Assembly: GCA_024227155.1 (NCBI GenBank)
Contig: JAAELB010000630.1
Location: forward strand, 1 to 33,269
DNA: 33,269 nt
Reading direction: 5' to 3'
Source of the DNA: Desulfobulbaceae bacterium
GTDB taxonomy: Bacteria; Desulfobacterota; Desulfobulbia; Desulfobulbales; Desulfocapsaceae
Below the pieces are notes generated by a model. The model had not been told where the DNA came from and did no database searches. It saw only the letters and a list, made by a program, of their open reading frames with translations. How positions within the stretch are numbered: the stretch's first letter is position 1; every line of letters starts with the position of its first letter. Positions 15,581-23,249 of this stretch are shown here, piece after piece. The position numbers and the translations under genes were made by a program.

Positions 15581-16264
15581 ATGTCGAAAAATATCCTTGA
15601 AGTAGAATGTCTTTATAAATCTTTTCCTCTGGGGGATCAGGAAATTGACGTGTTACGGGGAGTGTCACTGACGGTTACGGAAGGAGAGTTTATTGTGATT
15701 TCAGGGAGCAGTGGCAGCGGCAAGACTACACTGCTTGGTCTCTTGTCTGGTCTGGACAGGCCGAGTCGTGGCAATGTCCATCTCGATGGGCATAACATTA
15801 CTCATTTTAATGAGGACCAGCTTGCCCCTGTAAGAAATGAACTCACCGGCTTTGTTTTTCAAGCCTTCCATTTAATACCTTCTCTCAGTGCCCTGGAAAA
15901 CATAATGTTTCCAGCAGAGTTAAGAAAAGACAAATATGCAGAGCAAAAGGCACAAGAGTTATTGGTACGGGTGGGCTTATCCCATCGGCAGGGTAATTTT
16001 CCTTCACAGATGTCGGGTGGGGAGCAGCAGCGGGTGGCTATTTGCAGGGCTCTTATTAACACTCCCAAGATTGTCTTTGCTGATGAGCCCACGGGGAATC
16101 TCGATTCTGAAAACAGTGATGCCATTGTAGAACTACTGCTGGAACTGCATAAGGACCGTAAAACAACACTGATTATTGCGACCCATAGCCACTCTTTGGC
16201 TGAACGCGCCGACAGGGTTATCCGTCTACATGATGGTGAACTGGCGGATAGGAACGTTCTGTGA
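15581..16264 (+). CDS. ybbA: ABC transporter ATPase, YbbA/LolD-like
   Basis: This is a LolD/MacB-class ATPase of about 227 aa with Walker A SGSSGSGKTT, Q-loop VFQAFHL, signature MSGGEQQR, Walker B IVFADEPTGNLD and H-loop ATHSH. I start it at ATG 15581 (MSKNILEVE) because ABC homology begins there; the frame is open from TTG 15488. Its stop overlaps the permease start (TGATG). In E. coli the ybbA-ybbP pair is next to tesA; here all three lie in the same direction, which supports the names. These MacB-like systems probably transmit force to the periplasm for lipid or envelope tasks; the actual role is unknown. Confidence 0.85.
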   Translation: MSKNILEVECLYKSFPLGDQEIDVLRGVSLTVTEGEFIVISGSSGSGKTTLLGLLSGLDRPSRGNVHLDGHNITHFNEDQLAPVRNELTGFVFQAFHLIPSLSALENIMFPAELRKDKYAEQKAQELLVRVGLSHRQGNFPSQMSGGEQQRVAICRALINTPKIVFADEPTGNLDSENSDAIVELLLELHKDRKTTLIIATHSHSLAERADRVIRLHDGELADRNVL

Positions 16265-18759
16265 TGCAATTCAGGTTTATCTTCCGTGAAATCATACACA
16301 GCAGGGGACAGGCATGGATCTTTGCCCTCTGTGTAGCTCTGTCCCTTATGAGTATTGTTGCTTTAAACAGCTTTCGTCGAGATATTCAGCATTCCCTCAT
16401 GGATGATGCAAGAAAACTGCATGGAGGTGATATTATTGTTCGCTCTCATCATCCGTTTACACCGCTCTTTGATAATGAACTGGAGGCGGTTTTTGCAAGA
16501 AGTGATGTTACCGGCAGTCGGGGGTGGGAATTTTATTCGGTTGCCAGGGCTCCAGATAAAAGTGCATCACTACTTTCAAATATTAAAGCTGTGGACAGTA
16601 ACTATCCGCTGTATGGCACAGTCTCACTGAGATCGGGAGGTAACCTTAAAGAGGTACTGCAACCGGGCAGGGCGGTGGTTGCATCGACCCTTGTTGAACG
16701 ATTGGGCCTTGATGTGGGAGATACGATCCTCCTGGGCAGGATTAGTCTGGAAATAGTTGATGTTGTAACAGCAGAGCCCCAGAGACCGGTGGACTTTTTT
16801 AACTTTGGTCCCCGAATTCTGGTGTCATCACTTGATCTTGAAAAAATGGGGCTGGTGCAGCAGGGGAGCAGGGTCCATTTTGAGGCACTGATAAAAGTTG
16901 ACAGCGATACCAGTCTGGGCCCATTGACAAAACTGCTCCAACAAAAATCCACTCCTGGACAGGAACAGGTTCTGACATATGCTACAGCAGAGTCGCGGGT
17001 GAAACGTTTTTTTGATAATCTGTTGTTTTTTCTCTCACTCATTTCGGTCTTTACCTTACTCCTGGCTGGTATAGGTATGCAGAGCGGGCTTGCGGCACTC
17101 CTTCGCAGGAAGGAAAAGAGTGTGGCGATTTTGAAGTCAATTGGTGCCACAGGCCGCTTTCTTGTCTCCCATTATATGGTACTGACTCTGATACTGAGCC
17201 TCATTGGTTGTCTTCTTGGGGTTCTGGGTGGTTTTTTATTCAAACAGAGCTTCGCTTCGCTTTTTTCCGGGCTGCTGCCAACCAATATTACTTTCAGTTT
17301 TACATTTGTAGATTTTGTAGAGGGCATCGGATTGGGGCTGCTTGTCGCCGCCTTTTTTACTTTTCTGCCGCTGAGTTCAATTCTCAATATCAGTCCTGTA
17401 GCTATTTTCAGACATGAAAAATGGCTTGGGGTTTCCCGGACTGGATACTACTATTTCCTCCTCTGTGGCTCACTGCTACTGTTCGGTTTACTGGTGCGTC
17501 AGCTGGACGACTTTAAAATTGGCCTCTATTTTCTTGGTGGATTTTTTTTGCTTATTGTCTGCATTGGCTTACTGGCCCATTTTTTTCTACTGGTTTTGCC
17601 CCAGTCAAGAAGAGTGCCTCTGGAATTACGACAGGCGGTGAGGAGTCTGTTTCGACCGGGCAACGCCACCCGTTCTATTATGATAACGCTTGCTTCGGCA
17701 CTGTCAGTTTTACTGACAATTGAGCTTGTCGAAAATGATCTGCACTCCACGTATATCAGCTCCTATCCCCAGGGTGCGCCGAACCTCTTCTGTCTCGACA
17801 TTCAGAAAAACCAAAAAGAGGATTTCCTCTTGCTCCTTGATGAAAATGTTGAATTGTTTCCTGTTGTTCGGGCTCGCTTAACCGCTATAAATGGCGAAAA
17901 AATAAGTAGAGAAAGAGAGCGTAAGCGCAGAGGGGACCGGTTGAGCAGAGAGTTTAATCTTACCTACAGAGACACGCTTTTAGGTGATGAACAGCTCCTT
18001 GATGGCGGACAACTGTTCGGTGGAAAGCCCACTGCCGATAATGGTATGGTTAAGGTGTCTGTTTTAGATACGATTGCTGAGATTGGAGCAATGGGGTTGG
18101 GGGATATATTGACTTTTAATATCCAGGGGGTGGTGTTAAAAGCCGAGATCAGTTCTATTCGTAGTCGTAGCAAATCTATGCTGTACCCTTTTTTCTATTT
18201 TGTTTTTCCAGAAAAATACCTTCAGGCTGCACCACAGACATTTTTTGCTGCACTCCATCTGAAAAACAGTGAGATTTCACAGTACAGCAATAGGATCGTT
18301 AATCAATTCCCCAATGTATCGACGATAAATGTGAGTGAAACTGCTGCTGAACTGGGGCGTTTGATGGTGAAACTTTCAAGGGTGATAGACTTTTTTGCTA
18401 TCTTTTCAATTCTTGCCGGGGGACTTATTCTAGTGAGTTCTATTCTTGCGACACGAATGGCGAGGATGGAGGAGGGAGCCTATTATAAGGTTCTGGGGGG
18501 GACGCCTCGTTTTGTGTTGAAGGTTTTTTTCTATGAGAACCTGATCCTTGCTTTTGGTAGCGGGATATGTGCTATTATTGTTGCTCAAACGGTGAGCTGG
18601 GCCCTGTGTGGTTTCATCTTTGATATTTCCCATAATGTTAACTGGTCGGCCAGCTTTATAGCGCTGGGAATCGCAGTAACCCTGATTGTCACTCTTGGCT
18701 TATTGACGTCTCTTGCAATTATACACCGTAAGCCCGTCACTTTTCTGCGTGAGTGCTAA
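16264..18759 (+). CDS. ybbP: FtsX-like ABC permease, YbbP family
   Basis: The protein of about 831 aa has an N-terminal transmembrane helix (about 10-35), a periplasmic domain, a first FtsX-like core (about 250-380, with LLRRKEKSVAILKSIGATGRFL), a central helix pair (about 390-450), a second periplasmic part, and a C-terminal FtsX core (about 695-830, ATRMARMEEGAYYKVLGGTP). Size and duplicated layout match YbbP rather than LolC/E or MacB. ATG 16264 overlaps the ATPase stop; GTG 16261 is also possible. It is followed after 68 bp by a TesA-like hydrolase gene. Confidence 0.85.
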   Translation: MQFRFIFREIIHSRGQAWIFALCVALSLMSIVALNSFRRDIQHSLMDDARKLHGGDIIVRSHHPFTPLFDNELEAVFARSDVTGSRGWEFYSVARAPDKSASLLSNIKAVDSNYPLYGTVSLRSGGNLKEVLQPGRAVVASTLVERLGLDVGDTILLGRISLEIVDVVTAEPQRPVDFFNFGPRILVSSLDLEKMGLVQQGSRVHFEALIKVDSDTSLGPLTKLLQQKSTPGQEQVLTYATAESRVKRFFDNLLFFLSLISVFTLLLAGIGMQSGLAALLRRKEKSVAILKSIGATGRFLVSHYMVLTLILSLIGCLLGVLGGFLFKQSFASLFSGLLPTNITFSFTFVDFVEGIGLGLLVAAFFTFLPLSSILNISPVAIFRHEKWLGVSRTGYYYFLLCGSLLLFGLLVRQLDDFKIGLYFLGGFFLLIVCIGLLAHFFLLVLPQSRRVPLELRQAVRSLFRPGNATRSIMITLASALSVLLTIELVENDLHSTYISSYPQGAPNLFCLDIQKNQKEDFLLLLDENVELFPVVRARLTAINGEKISRERERKRRGDRLSREFNLTYRDTLLGDEQLLDGGQLFGGKPTADNGMVKVSVLDTIAEIGAMGLGDILTFNIQGVVLKAEISSIRSRSKSMLYPFFYFVFPEKYLQAAPQTFFAALHLKNSEISQYSNRIVNQFPNVSTINVSETAAELGRLMVKLSRVIDFFAIFSILAGGLILVSSILATRMARMEEGAYYKVLGGTPRFVLKVFFYENLILAFGSGICAIIVAQTVSWALCGFIFDISHNVNWSASFIALGIAVTLIVTLGLLTSLAIIHRKPVTFLREC

Positions 18760-18827
18760 GGCTGCTTGTCAAAAATAAATCAGGCAATAATGGTCTATGA
18801 TAAAAACGGCAGAGAAAGGAGAGGAAC

Positions 18828-19499
18828 ATGCTAAAGAGTTTTTCTGTGCTAATATTCGTAATTGCTCTTGTCATGTCGGCATGTAGTGGTGAGGAGCAGG
18901 AGCACGTAACAGCAGTAGAAAATGGAGGAGATGTGGCAGCTGGAATAATCGCCGCTGTAGGAGATAGTTTAACCGCCGGATTTGGCCTGGATGAGGAAGA
19001 GAGCTATCCTTATCTCCTTCAGCAGAAACTTGAGGAAGATGGATACAATTATAAAGTTGTCAATGCTGGAATGAGTGCAGAAACTTCAAGTGGTACCCTC
19101 TCAAGGATTGACTGGATCCTTACCCTTGACCCGGATATTATTATCCTTGAAACCGGGGCAAATGATGGATTACGTGGGATTGATCCCAAGGTTGTTCAAA
19201 CCAATATTGGCGAAATTTTACAGAAACTTGAGCAGGCCGGGGTGACGGTATTGCTGGCAGGGATGAAAATGGTCTGGAATCTGGGACCTCTTTATGTGCG
19301 TCAATTTAATGGAATCTATCCCAGTCTTGCAGATCAATATAATCTTGAATTCATGCCATTTTTTTTACAGGATGTCGCAATGAAAGTGGATTTGAATCAG
19401 GCGGATGGTATCCATCCAAATGCCAAAGGATACCAGTTGATAGCAGAAAACATTTATCCCTATGTTGTTAAAGTAATAGAAAAAAGGGAAAGTAGATGA
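18828..19499 (+). CDS. tesA: TesA-like SGNH/GDSL hydrolase, lipoprotein
   Basis: The 223-aa esterase/lysophospholipase-type protein has block I GDSLTAGFGL (Ser47 nucleophile), VVNAGMSAETSSG, block III ETGANDGLRG and block V DGIHPN (Asp193, His196), a full SGNH set. The N-terminus is a lipoprotein signal with lipobox VMSAC (Cys19), whereas E. coli TesA is a soluble periplasmic enzyme. A strong GAAAGGAGAGG precedes the ATG. Its placement after YbbA-YbbP suggests joint action on envelope lipids or acylated molecules. The stop overlaps the next gene by four bases (ATGA), linking it translationally to a sigma-54 regulator. Confidence 0.9.
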   Translation: MLKSFSVLIFVIALVMSACSGEEQEHVTAVENGGDVAAGIIAAVGDSLTAGFGLDEEESYPYLLQQKLEEDGYNYKVVNAGMSAETSSGTLSRIDWILTLDPDIIILETGANDGLRGIDPKVVQTNIGEILQKLEQAGVTVLLAGMKMVWNLGPLYVRQFNGIYPSLADQYNLEFMPFFLQDVAMKVDLNQADGIHPNAKGYQLIAENIYPYVVKVIEKRESR

Positions 19500-20869
19500 G
19501 TGGTAAATCCTCGCTTTCAGAAGCGGCAAATGCAATAATTCTAGAATCTATTTCAGATGGAGTTTTCACCGTTGACCACAATTGGCGGATTATGAGTTTT
19601 AACAGGGCGGCGGAAGAGATAACCGGAACCCCAAGAAATGAGGCTATAGGGAGGTATTGCTGGGAGGTTTTTCGATCCAACATGTGTGAGGGTGACTGTG
19701 CTTTGAAAAGGACCATGAAGGAGGGAAAATCCTTTGTTTCAAGCTCAACCTATATCATTAATAACAGGCAGAAGAGAGTTCCCATCGGCGTTTCCACCTC
19801 ACCCCTGAAAAATGATAAGGGTGAGATTCTTGGAGGGGTTGAAACCTTCCGGGACCACAGCCTTGTTGAGGAGTTACGGCGTGAACTGAGTGGCAGTTTC
19901 GAGATGGGAGACATGGTGAGTCGCAGTAGTTCAATGAAGAAAATTTTTAATATCCTGCCGCAGGTTGCAGAGAGTGACTCCACTGTTCTGATTGAAGGGG
20001 AAACCGGGACAGGTAAAGAAGTAATGGCTACGGCGTTGCATAATCTTTCCTGGAGAAAGGGTAACCCATTTGTTGCGATCAATTGCGGGGCACTTCCCGA
20101 CAGTTTACTTGAATCGGAACTTTTTGGTTATAAAGCCGGGGCATTTACAGGGGCGGACAAAGATAAACCCGGGCTTTTTGAAGCGGCTGGTAATGGTACA
20201 ATACTTCTTGATGAAATTGGGGATACCAGTTCAGCCTTTCAGGTGCGGCTGCTTCGGTTACTTGAGGAAAAAGAGTATCAGCCGTTGGGGAGTGTTGAAA
20301 AATGCAGGACTAATACCAGAATTATCGCTGCAACTAACCGTGATCTGGAGCGGATGGTGGAAGAGGGGACGTTTCGAAGAGATCTGTTTTACCGGATAAA
20401 TATCATCAGGTTTCAACTGCCTCCTTTACGGCAGCGAAAAGAAGATCTGCCGCTTCTCGTTGAGCAATTTATCAAGAAGATGAACCATATCAAGGGGGGA
20501 GCTGTGGCGCATATGAGCAAAGAGGCAATGGCGCTGCTACTTGTCCATGATTATCCAGGCAATATAAGAGAACTTGAAAATATTATAGAGCATGGTTTTG
20601 TGCTTTGCCACGAAGCAGAAATGGATATTGATCATCTTCCAGCCTACCTACAGGAGAGTGGAACCCGTTCGCATTCGTTTGTGAACTCCATTGAGGATTC
20701 TGTCCGTATATCAGAAAAAGAATCAATAGAAGAAGCCCTCCGCCGCAACAATTACAACCGCCTTGCAGCAGCTCAGGATCTTGGAGTTCACAAGAGTACT
20801 CTCTTTAGAAAAATCAAAAAATACCAGATAACTCTTCCCACACAGGATGGTCGCACCAGGCGGCTGTAG
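19496..20869 (+). CDS. PAS-AAA+-Fis sigma-54-dependent transcriptional activator
   Basis: The 457-aa enhancer-binding protein has an N-terminal PAS domain (about 12-120), an AAA+ ATPase (about 140-370) with Walker A GETGTGKE (168-175), the sigma-54-contacting GAFTGA (215-220) and Walker B ILLDEIGD, and a C-terminal Fis-type HTH (about 415-448, NRLAAAQDLGVHKSTLFRKIK). The PAS domain contains Cys55, Cys64 and Cys68 (C-x8-C-x3-C), which could sense redox or bind a metal or Fe-S cluster. There is no receiver domain. Its immediate downstream neighbour is an ORP-type operon with paired dyads and a -24/-12 promoter; in Desulfovibrio vulgaris a cognate activator controls the orp operons with sigma-54, so the same role is inferred here. 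Confidence 0.92.
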   Translation: MSGKSSLSEAANAIILESISDGVFTVDHNWRIMSFNRAAEEITGTPRNEAIGRYCWEVFRSNMCEGDCALKRTMKEGKSFVSSSTYIINNRQKRVPIGVSTSPLKNDKGEILGGVETFRDHSLVEELRRELSGSFEMGDMVSRSSSMKKIFNILPQVAESDSTVLIEGETGTGKEVMATALHNLSWRKGNPFVAINCGALPDSLLESELFGYKAGAFTGADKDKPGLFEAAGNGTILLDEIGDTSSAFQVRLLRLLEEKEYQPLGSVEKCRTNTRIIAATNRDLERMVEEGTFRRDLFYRINIIRFQLPPLRQRKEDLPLLVEQFIKKMNHIKGGAVAHMSKEAMALLLVHDYPGNIRELENIIEHGFVLCHEAEMDIDHLPAYLQESGTRSHSFVNSIEDSVRISEKESIEEALRRNNYNRLAAAQDLGVHKSTLFRKIKKYQITLPTQDGRTRRL

Positions 20870-20934
20870 TCTTTCTCACTTTAGTGACGGCGTGTCCCGG
20901 CTTATTTCCCGTTTATCGGAGGTAGAGTCGCCAG

Positions 20935-20952
20935 GGTCGCATGTGTGCGACC
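20935..20952. promoter_or_regulatory. Upstream activator site 1 (predicted enhancer)
   Basis: A perfect dyad GGTCGCA-TGTG-TGCGACC, extended by A and T outside to 20933-20954. It lies about 150 bp before the -12 element. It is the best candidate binding site for the adjacent Fis-type activator. Confidence 0.7.
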
Positions 20953-20967
20953 CTTGGGGTAGCGCAG

Positions 20968-20985
20968 GGTTGCGCAGGTGCGACC
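20968..20985. promoter_or_regulatory. Upstream activator site 2 (predicted enhancer)
   Basis: GGTTGCG-CAGG-TGCGACC, the same 7-4-7 layout as site 1 with an imperfect left arm. Its centre is 33 bp from site 1, about three helical turns, placing both on the same DNA face. Confidence 0.65.
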
Positions 20986-21079
20986 TTTTCTCTTTGCTGT
21001 GATTCTCTGATGTTTTCTCTTTGTAAGTAACTCTTTGTAAATACACCTAAATTGAAGTTTTACGTTTTTCTCCAGTTGT

Positions 21080-21095
21080 TGGCCCGAAGTTTGCT
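21080..21095 (+). promoter_or_regulatory. Sigma-54 (-24/-12) promoter of the ORP-type operon
   Basis: TGGCCCG-AAGT-TTGCT matches the consensus TGGCACG-N4-TTGCW except for one base, with GG and GC correctly spaced. Initiation near 21106 places the RNA start just before the ribosome site at 21113-21121 of the first gene. Confidence 0.8.
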
Positions 21096-21129
21096 ATTCC
21101 TATTACAGGAAAAGAAAGGAGCTTTGGCT

Positions 21130-21537
21130 ATGAACATCGCGATTACGGTCTGGGGAAATCGAATTTCACCGGTTTTTGATGCGGCTAAAACATTGCTTGT
21201 TGTTGAAATCATTGATGGTGAAGTGGTAGGTCGAACTGTCAGAACCTTCCAGGCAACAAGATTTGACTGGTTTGAAAAGATTTTCCAGGAGATGGAGGTC
21301 CAGCTTTTAATCTGTGGTGCAATCTGTGAGGTAGGAGTTAATCGATTCGAGGCCATGGGTATTGAGGTTGTTCCTTTTCTCACCGGAGAGGTTGAAAAAT
21401 TACTTGAGCAATTTGTAAGAGGAAAAGAGTTTTCAGACTTTACCATGCCTGGATGTCGGGTCGGCCCCTGTTGCAAAAGGAGTGGGGTAGTGCTTGGACA
21501 TCCAGTGCAGGTGTTAAAAGCGGGGTGTAAAGAGTAG
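21130..21537 (+). CDS. NifX/NifB-type dinitrogenase cofactor domain protein (ORP-cluster type)
   Basis: This 135-aa protein of the PF02579 fold opens with MNIAITVWGNRISPVFDAAK and contains VQLLICGAICEVGVNRFEAMGIEV. The C-terminus adds a Cys-rich tail, MPGCRVGPCCKRSG, that could bind a metal. PF02579 proteins bind metal clusters such as FeMo-cofactor precursors or the Mo-Cu cluster of orange protein. ATG 21130 follows GAAAGGAG by eight bases; the frame is open to 21052, but that extension would span the sigma-54 promoter and is excluded. First gene of the operon. Confidence 0.85.
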   Translation: MNIAITVWGNRISPVFDAAKTLLVVEIIDGEVVGRTVRTFQATRFDWFEKIFQEMEVQLLICGAICEVGVNRFEAMGIEVVPFLTGEVEKLLEQFVRGKEFSDFTMPGCRVGPCCKRSGVVLGHPVQVLKAGCKE

Positions 21538-21582
21538 AGATACCGCCACCCCGAGAAATCTCAATACAGTGGAGGTCATATT

Positions 21583-21915
21583 ATGCCTGGATTTAATCAG
21601 CAAGGTCCTCTGGGGACAGGTCCTATGACGGGGCGACAACAGGGGATGTGTAGAAGGACGGAAGAACTTTCTGTTACCGCTGGAGGTGGTGGCCGGGGCA
21701 GAGGAATGGGAGGCCGAAGGACCCAGAACAACCCATCCGGCGAGGGTGTTGCGCAAAGGGGCAGGAAATTTGCGCAGGGTGCAGAGGTCGCAGCAGCAGG
21801 AAGTGAGAGCGCTGTGGATAAAGAACTGGCCGATCTTAAAAAGCAATACCTGGAAGCCAGTGAATCTTTGGCCAAAATCGCCAGCAGGATAGAGGCTTTA
21901 GAGGCGAAGGTATAG
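21583..21915 (+). CDS. DUF5320-type protein
   Basis: The 110-aa protein starts MPGFNQQGPLGTGPMTGRQQ, with a Cys at residue 23, the pattern of DUF5320 proteins often found in orange-protein clusters. A Gly/Arg-rich middle (GGGGRGRGMGGRR) is followed by a C-terminal coiled coil (about 78-110). TGGAGG lies seven bases before the ATG. The end of the gene overlaps a 12-to-14-bp tandem duplication at 21899-21924 that could reflect recent slippage. Function unknown; small Gly-rich proteins of this type may scaffold the complex. Confidence 0.8.
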   Translation: MPGFNQQGPLGTGPMTGRQQGMCRRTEELSVTAGGGGRGRGMGGRRTQNNPSGEGVAQRGRKFAQGAEVAAAGSESAVDKELADLKKQYLEASESLAKIASRIEALEAKV

Positions 21916-21959
21916 AGGCGAAGGGCTCAGGGAAGTAAGCCTTAAATTAAAAATAAGCC

Positions 21960-21980
21960 CCTCTCCTAAGTTAGGAGAGG
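21960..21980 (+). promoter_or_regulatory. Intercistronic hairpin with an embedded SD-like sequence
   Basis: CCTCTCCTAA-G-TTAGGAGAGG is an exact inverted repeat (realistically an 8-bp stem with a five-base loop). Its right arm is SD-like (AGGAGAGG), but the functional AGGAG for the next gene is just outside, at 21984-21988. It may mark an RNA processing or stability element, or tune expression of the pseudo-receiver gene. There is no T-tract. Confidence 0.5.
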
Positions 21981-21994
21981 AGCAGGAGCAACAC

Positions 21995-22375
21995 ATGACA
22001 CATGTACTACTGGTAAGTAAAGAAAAAATTGGTCTTGAGCCCATGGCTATTGAACTTCTTAAGGACAATAAAAATGTAATACATCAACTCGATTCCGGGC
22101 AGCAGGCATTGGCACTGGTGGGCCAGGAAAAAATTGACGTTGTTGTAGTCGCAGAAGAACTTAGTGATAGTGACGGGCTTAGTTTTGTCAAAGATCTTAC
22201 CAAGAAGTACCCCTTGATAAACTGTGCCATGATAAGTTCTTTACCCCATGATGAGTTCCATGAAGAGACGGAAGGTTTAGGGGTTTTTATGCAATTGCCG
22301 CGTAACCCAGGCGCAAAGGAGACTGAGCAGATGATGGGTCTTCTTGAATCGATAAATGTTTTAATGACCATGTGA
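21995..22375 (+). CDS. Pseudo-receiver (response-regulator-like) protein
   Basis: This 126-aa protein has CheY-like topology (VLLVSKEK at strand 1, IDVVVVAEELSDSDGL at strand 3, NCAMISSL at strand 4). By alignment to the receiver consensus, the phospho-acceptor Asp is replaced by Ala53, the acidic pair near residues 8-10 by Ser-Lys-Glu, and the conserved Lys before Pro102 by Leu. It therefore cannot be phosphorylated in the usual way and probably acts as a protein-protein module. It lies between the DUF5320 and MinD-like genes in an otherwise metal-cluster operon, with AGGAG six bases before the ATG. Confidence 0.75.
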   Translation: MTHVLLVSKEKIGLEPMAIELLKDNKNVIHQLDSGQQALALVGQEKIDVVVVAEELSDSDGLSFVKDLTKKYPLINCAMISSLPHDEFHEETEGLGVFMQLPRNPGAKETEQMMGLLESINVLMTM

Positions 22376-22394
22376 GACGGGGAGCTTGACTGAA

Positions 22395-23249
22395 ATGATC
22401 ATAAGTATTGCAAGTGGAAAGGGTGGTACGGGGAAAACTACAATTGCTACCAACATGGCATTATCCCTTGGGGAGGATATCAGTCTTCTGGACTGTGATG
22501 TTGAGGAACCGAATGCACATCTTTTTCTTCACCCCACCATCACAGATAAAACTCCGGTCTCAACATTTATCCCGCAGGTAGATGAAGAGTTGTGCAACGG
22601 ATGTAAGAAATGTGCAGAGATTTGTCGTTTCAGTGCCCTTGCTGTCGTTGGGCAAAAGGTACTGATTTTTCAGGAACTATGTCATAGCTGCGAAGGATGC
22701 ATGGAGGTGTGTGAGGAAAATGCTATCACGCCATCTCTACGAGAACTTGGAGTACTGCAGTCTGGAAATGTAGGTGCAATGAAATTTTCAGATGGTCGGT
22801 TGAGGGTCGGTGAGGCCATGTCACCCCCACTTATTAAAGCGGTTCGAACAAAAGAAAATGATTCAAATCTCACCATAATTGATGCCCCTCCCGGGACGTC
22901 CTGCCCGGTAATCAGTGCCATGAAAGGGGTTGATTTTGTATTGCTGGTAACAGAGCCCACACCCTTTGGCCTTCATGATCTGCGCCTTGCTGTTGAAGCG
23001 GTAAAGGTTCTTGGTATTCCAAGTGGACTTGTTATTAATCGCTCTGATCTGGGAGATGAGGAGGTTCGGAAATATGCTGCCGCAGAAGGACTTGAAGTGT
23101 TGTTGGAGATCCCTTTTGAGAGGAAGATTGCAGAAGCCTACTCACAAGGAATACCAATTGTAGAAATGTTTCCGGAATTTAAGGATAAATTTCAATCTCT
23201 TTACCAGCGCATTGAAACGATAGTCGAAGGGGAGAAGGTGATAAAATGA
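22395..23249 (+). CDS. MinD/Mrp-type P-loop ATPase with inserted 2[4Fe-4S] ferredoxin domain (paralog 1)
   Basis: The protein of about 284 aa has a deviant Walker A KGGTGKTT at the N-terminus and LLDCDVEEPNAHL. A ferredoxin insert at about residues 65-110 has two motifs, CNGCKKCAEIC and CHSCEGCMEVC. The ATPase fold then resumes with IIDAPPGTSCPVI, TEPTPFGLHDL and NRSDLG. The family is a typical orange-protein partner, thought to couple ATP use to Fe-S or heterometal cluster handling. ATG 22395, with GGGGAG upstream, is preferred over TTG 22386, which lies almost on that site. The stop overlaps the second paralog by four bases. Confidence 0.9.
   Translation: MIISIASGKGGTGKTTIATNMALSLGEDISLLDCDVEEPNAHLFLHPTITDKTPVSTFIPQVDEELCNGCKKCAEICRFSALAVVGQKVLIFQELCHSCEGCMEVCEENAITPSLRELGVLQSGNVGAMKFSDGRLRVGEAMSPPLIKAVRTKENDSNLTIIDAPPGTSCPVISAMKGVDFVLLVTEPTPFGLHDLRLAVEAVKVLGIPSGLVINRSDLGDEEVRKYAAAEGLEVLLEIPFERKIAEAYSQGIPIVEMFPEFKDKFQSLYQRIETIVEGEKVIK

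Noticed and set aside
21052-21129. N-terminal extension of the first NifX-like gene from 21052
   Set aside because: The stretch spans the sigma-54 promoter and predicted transcript start; ATG 21130 has a good ribosome site.
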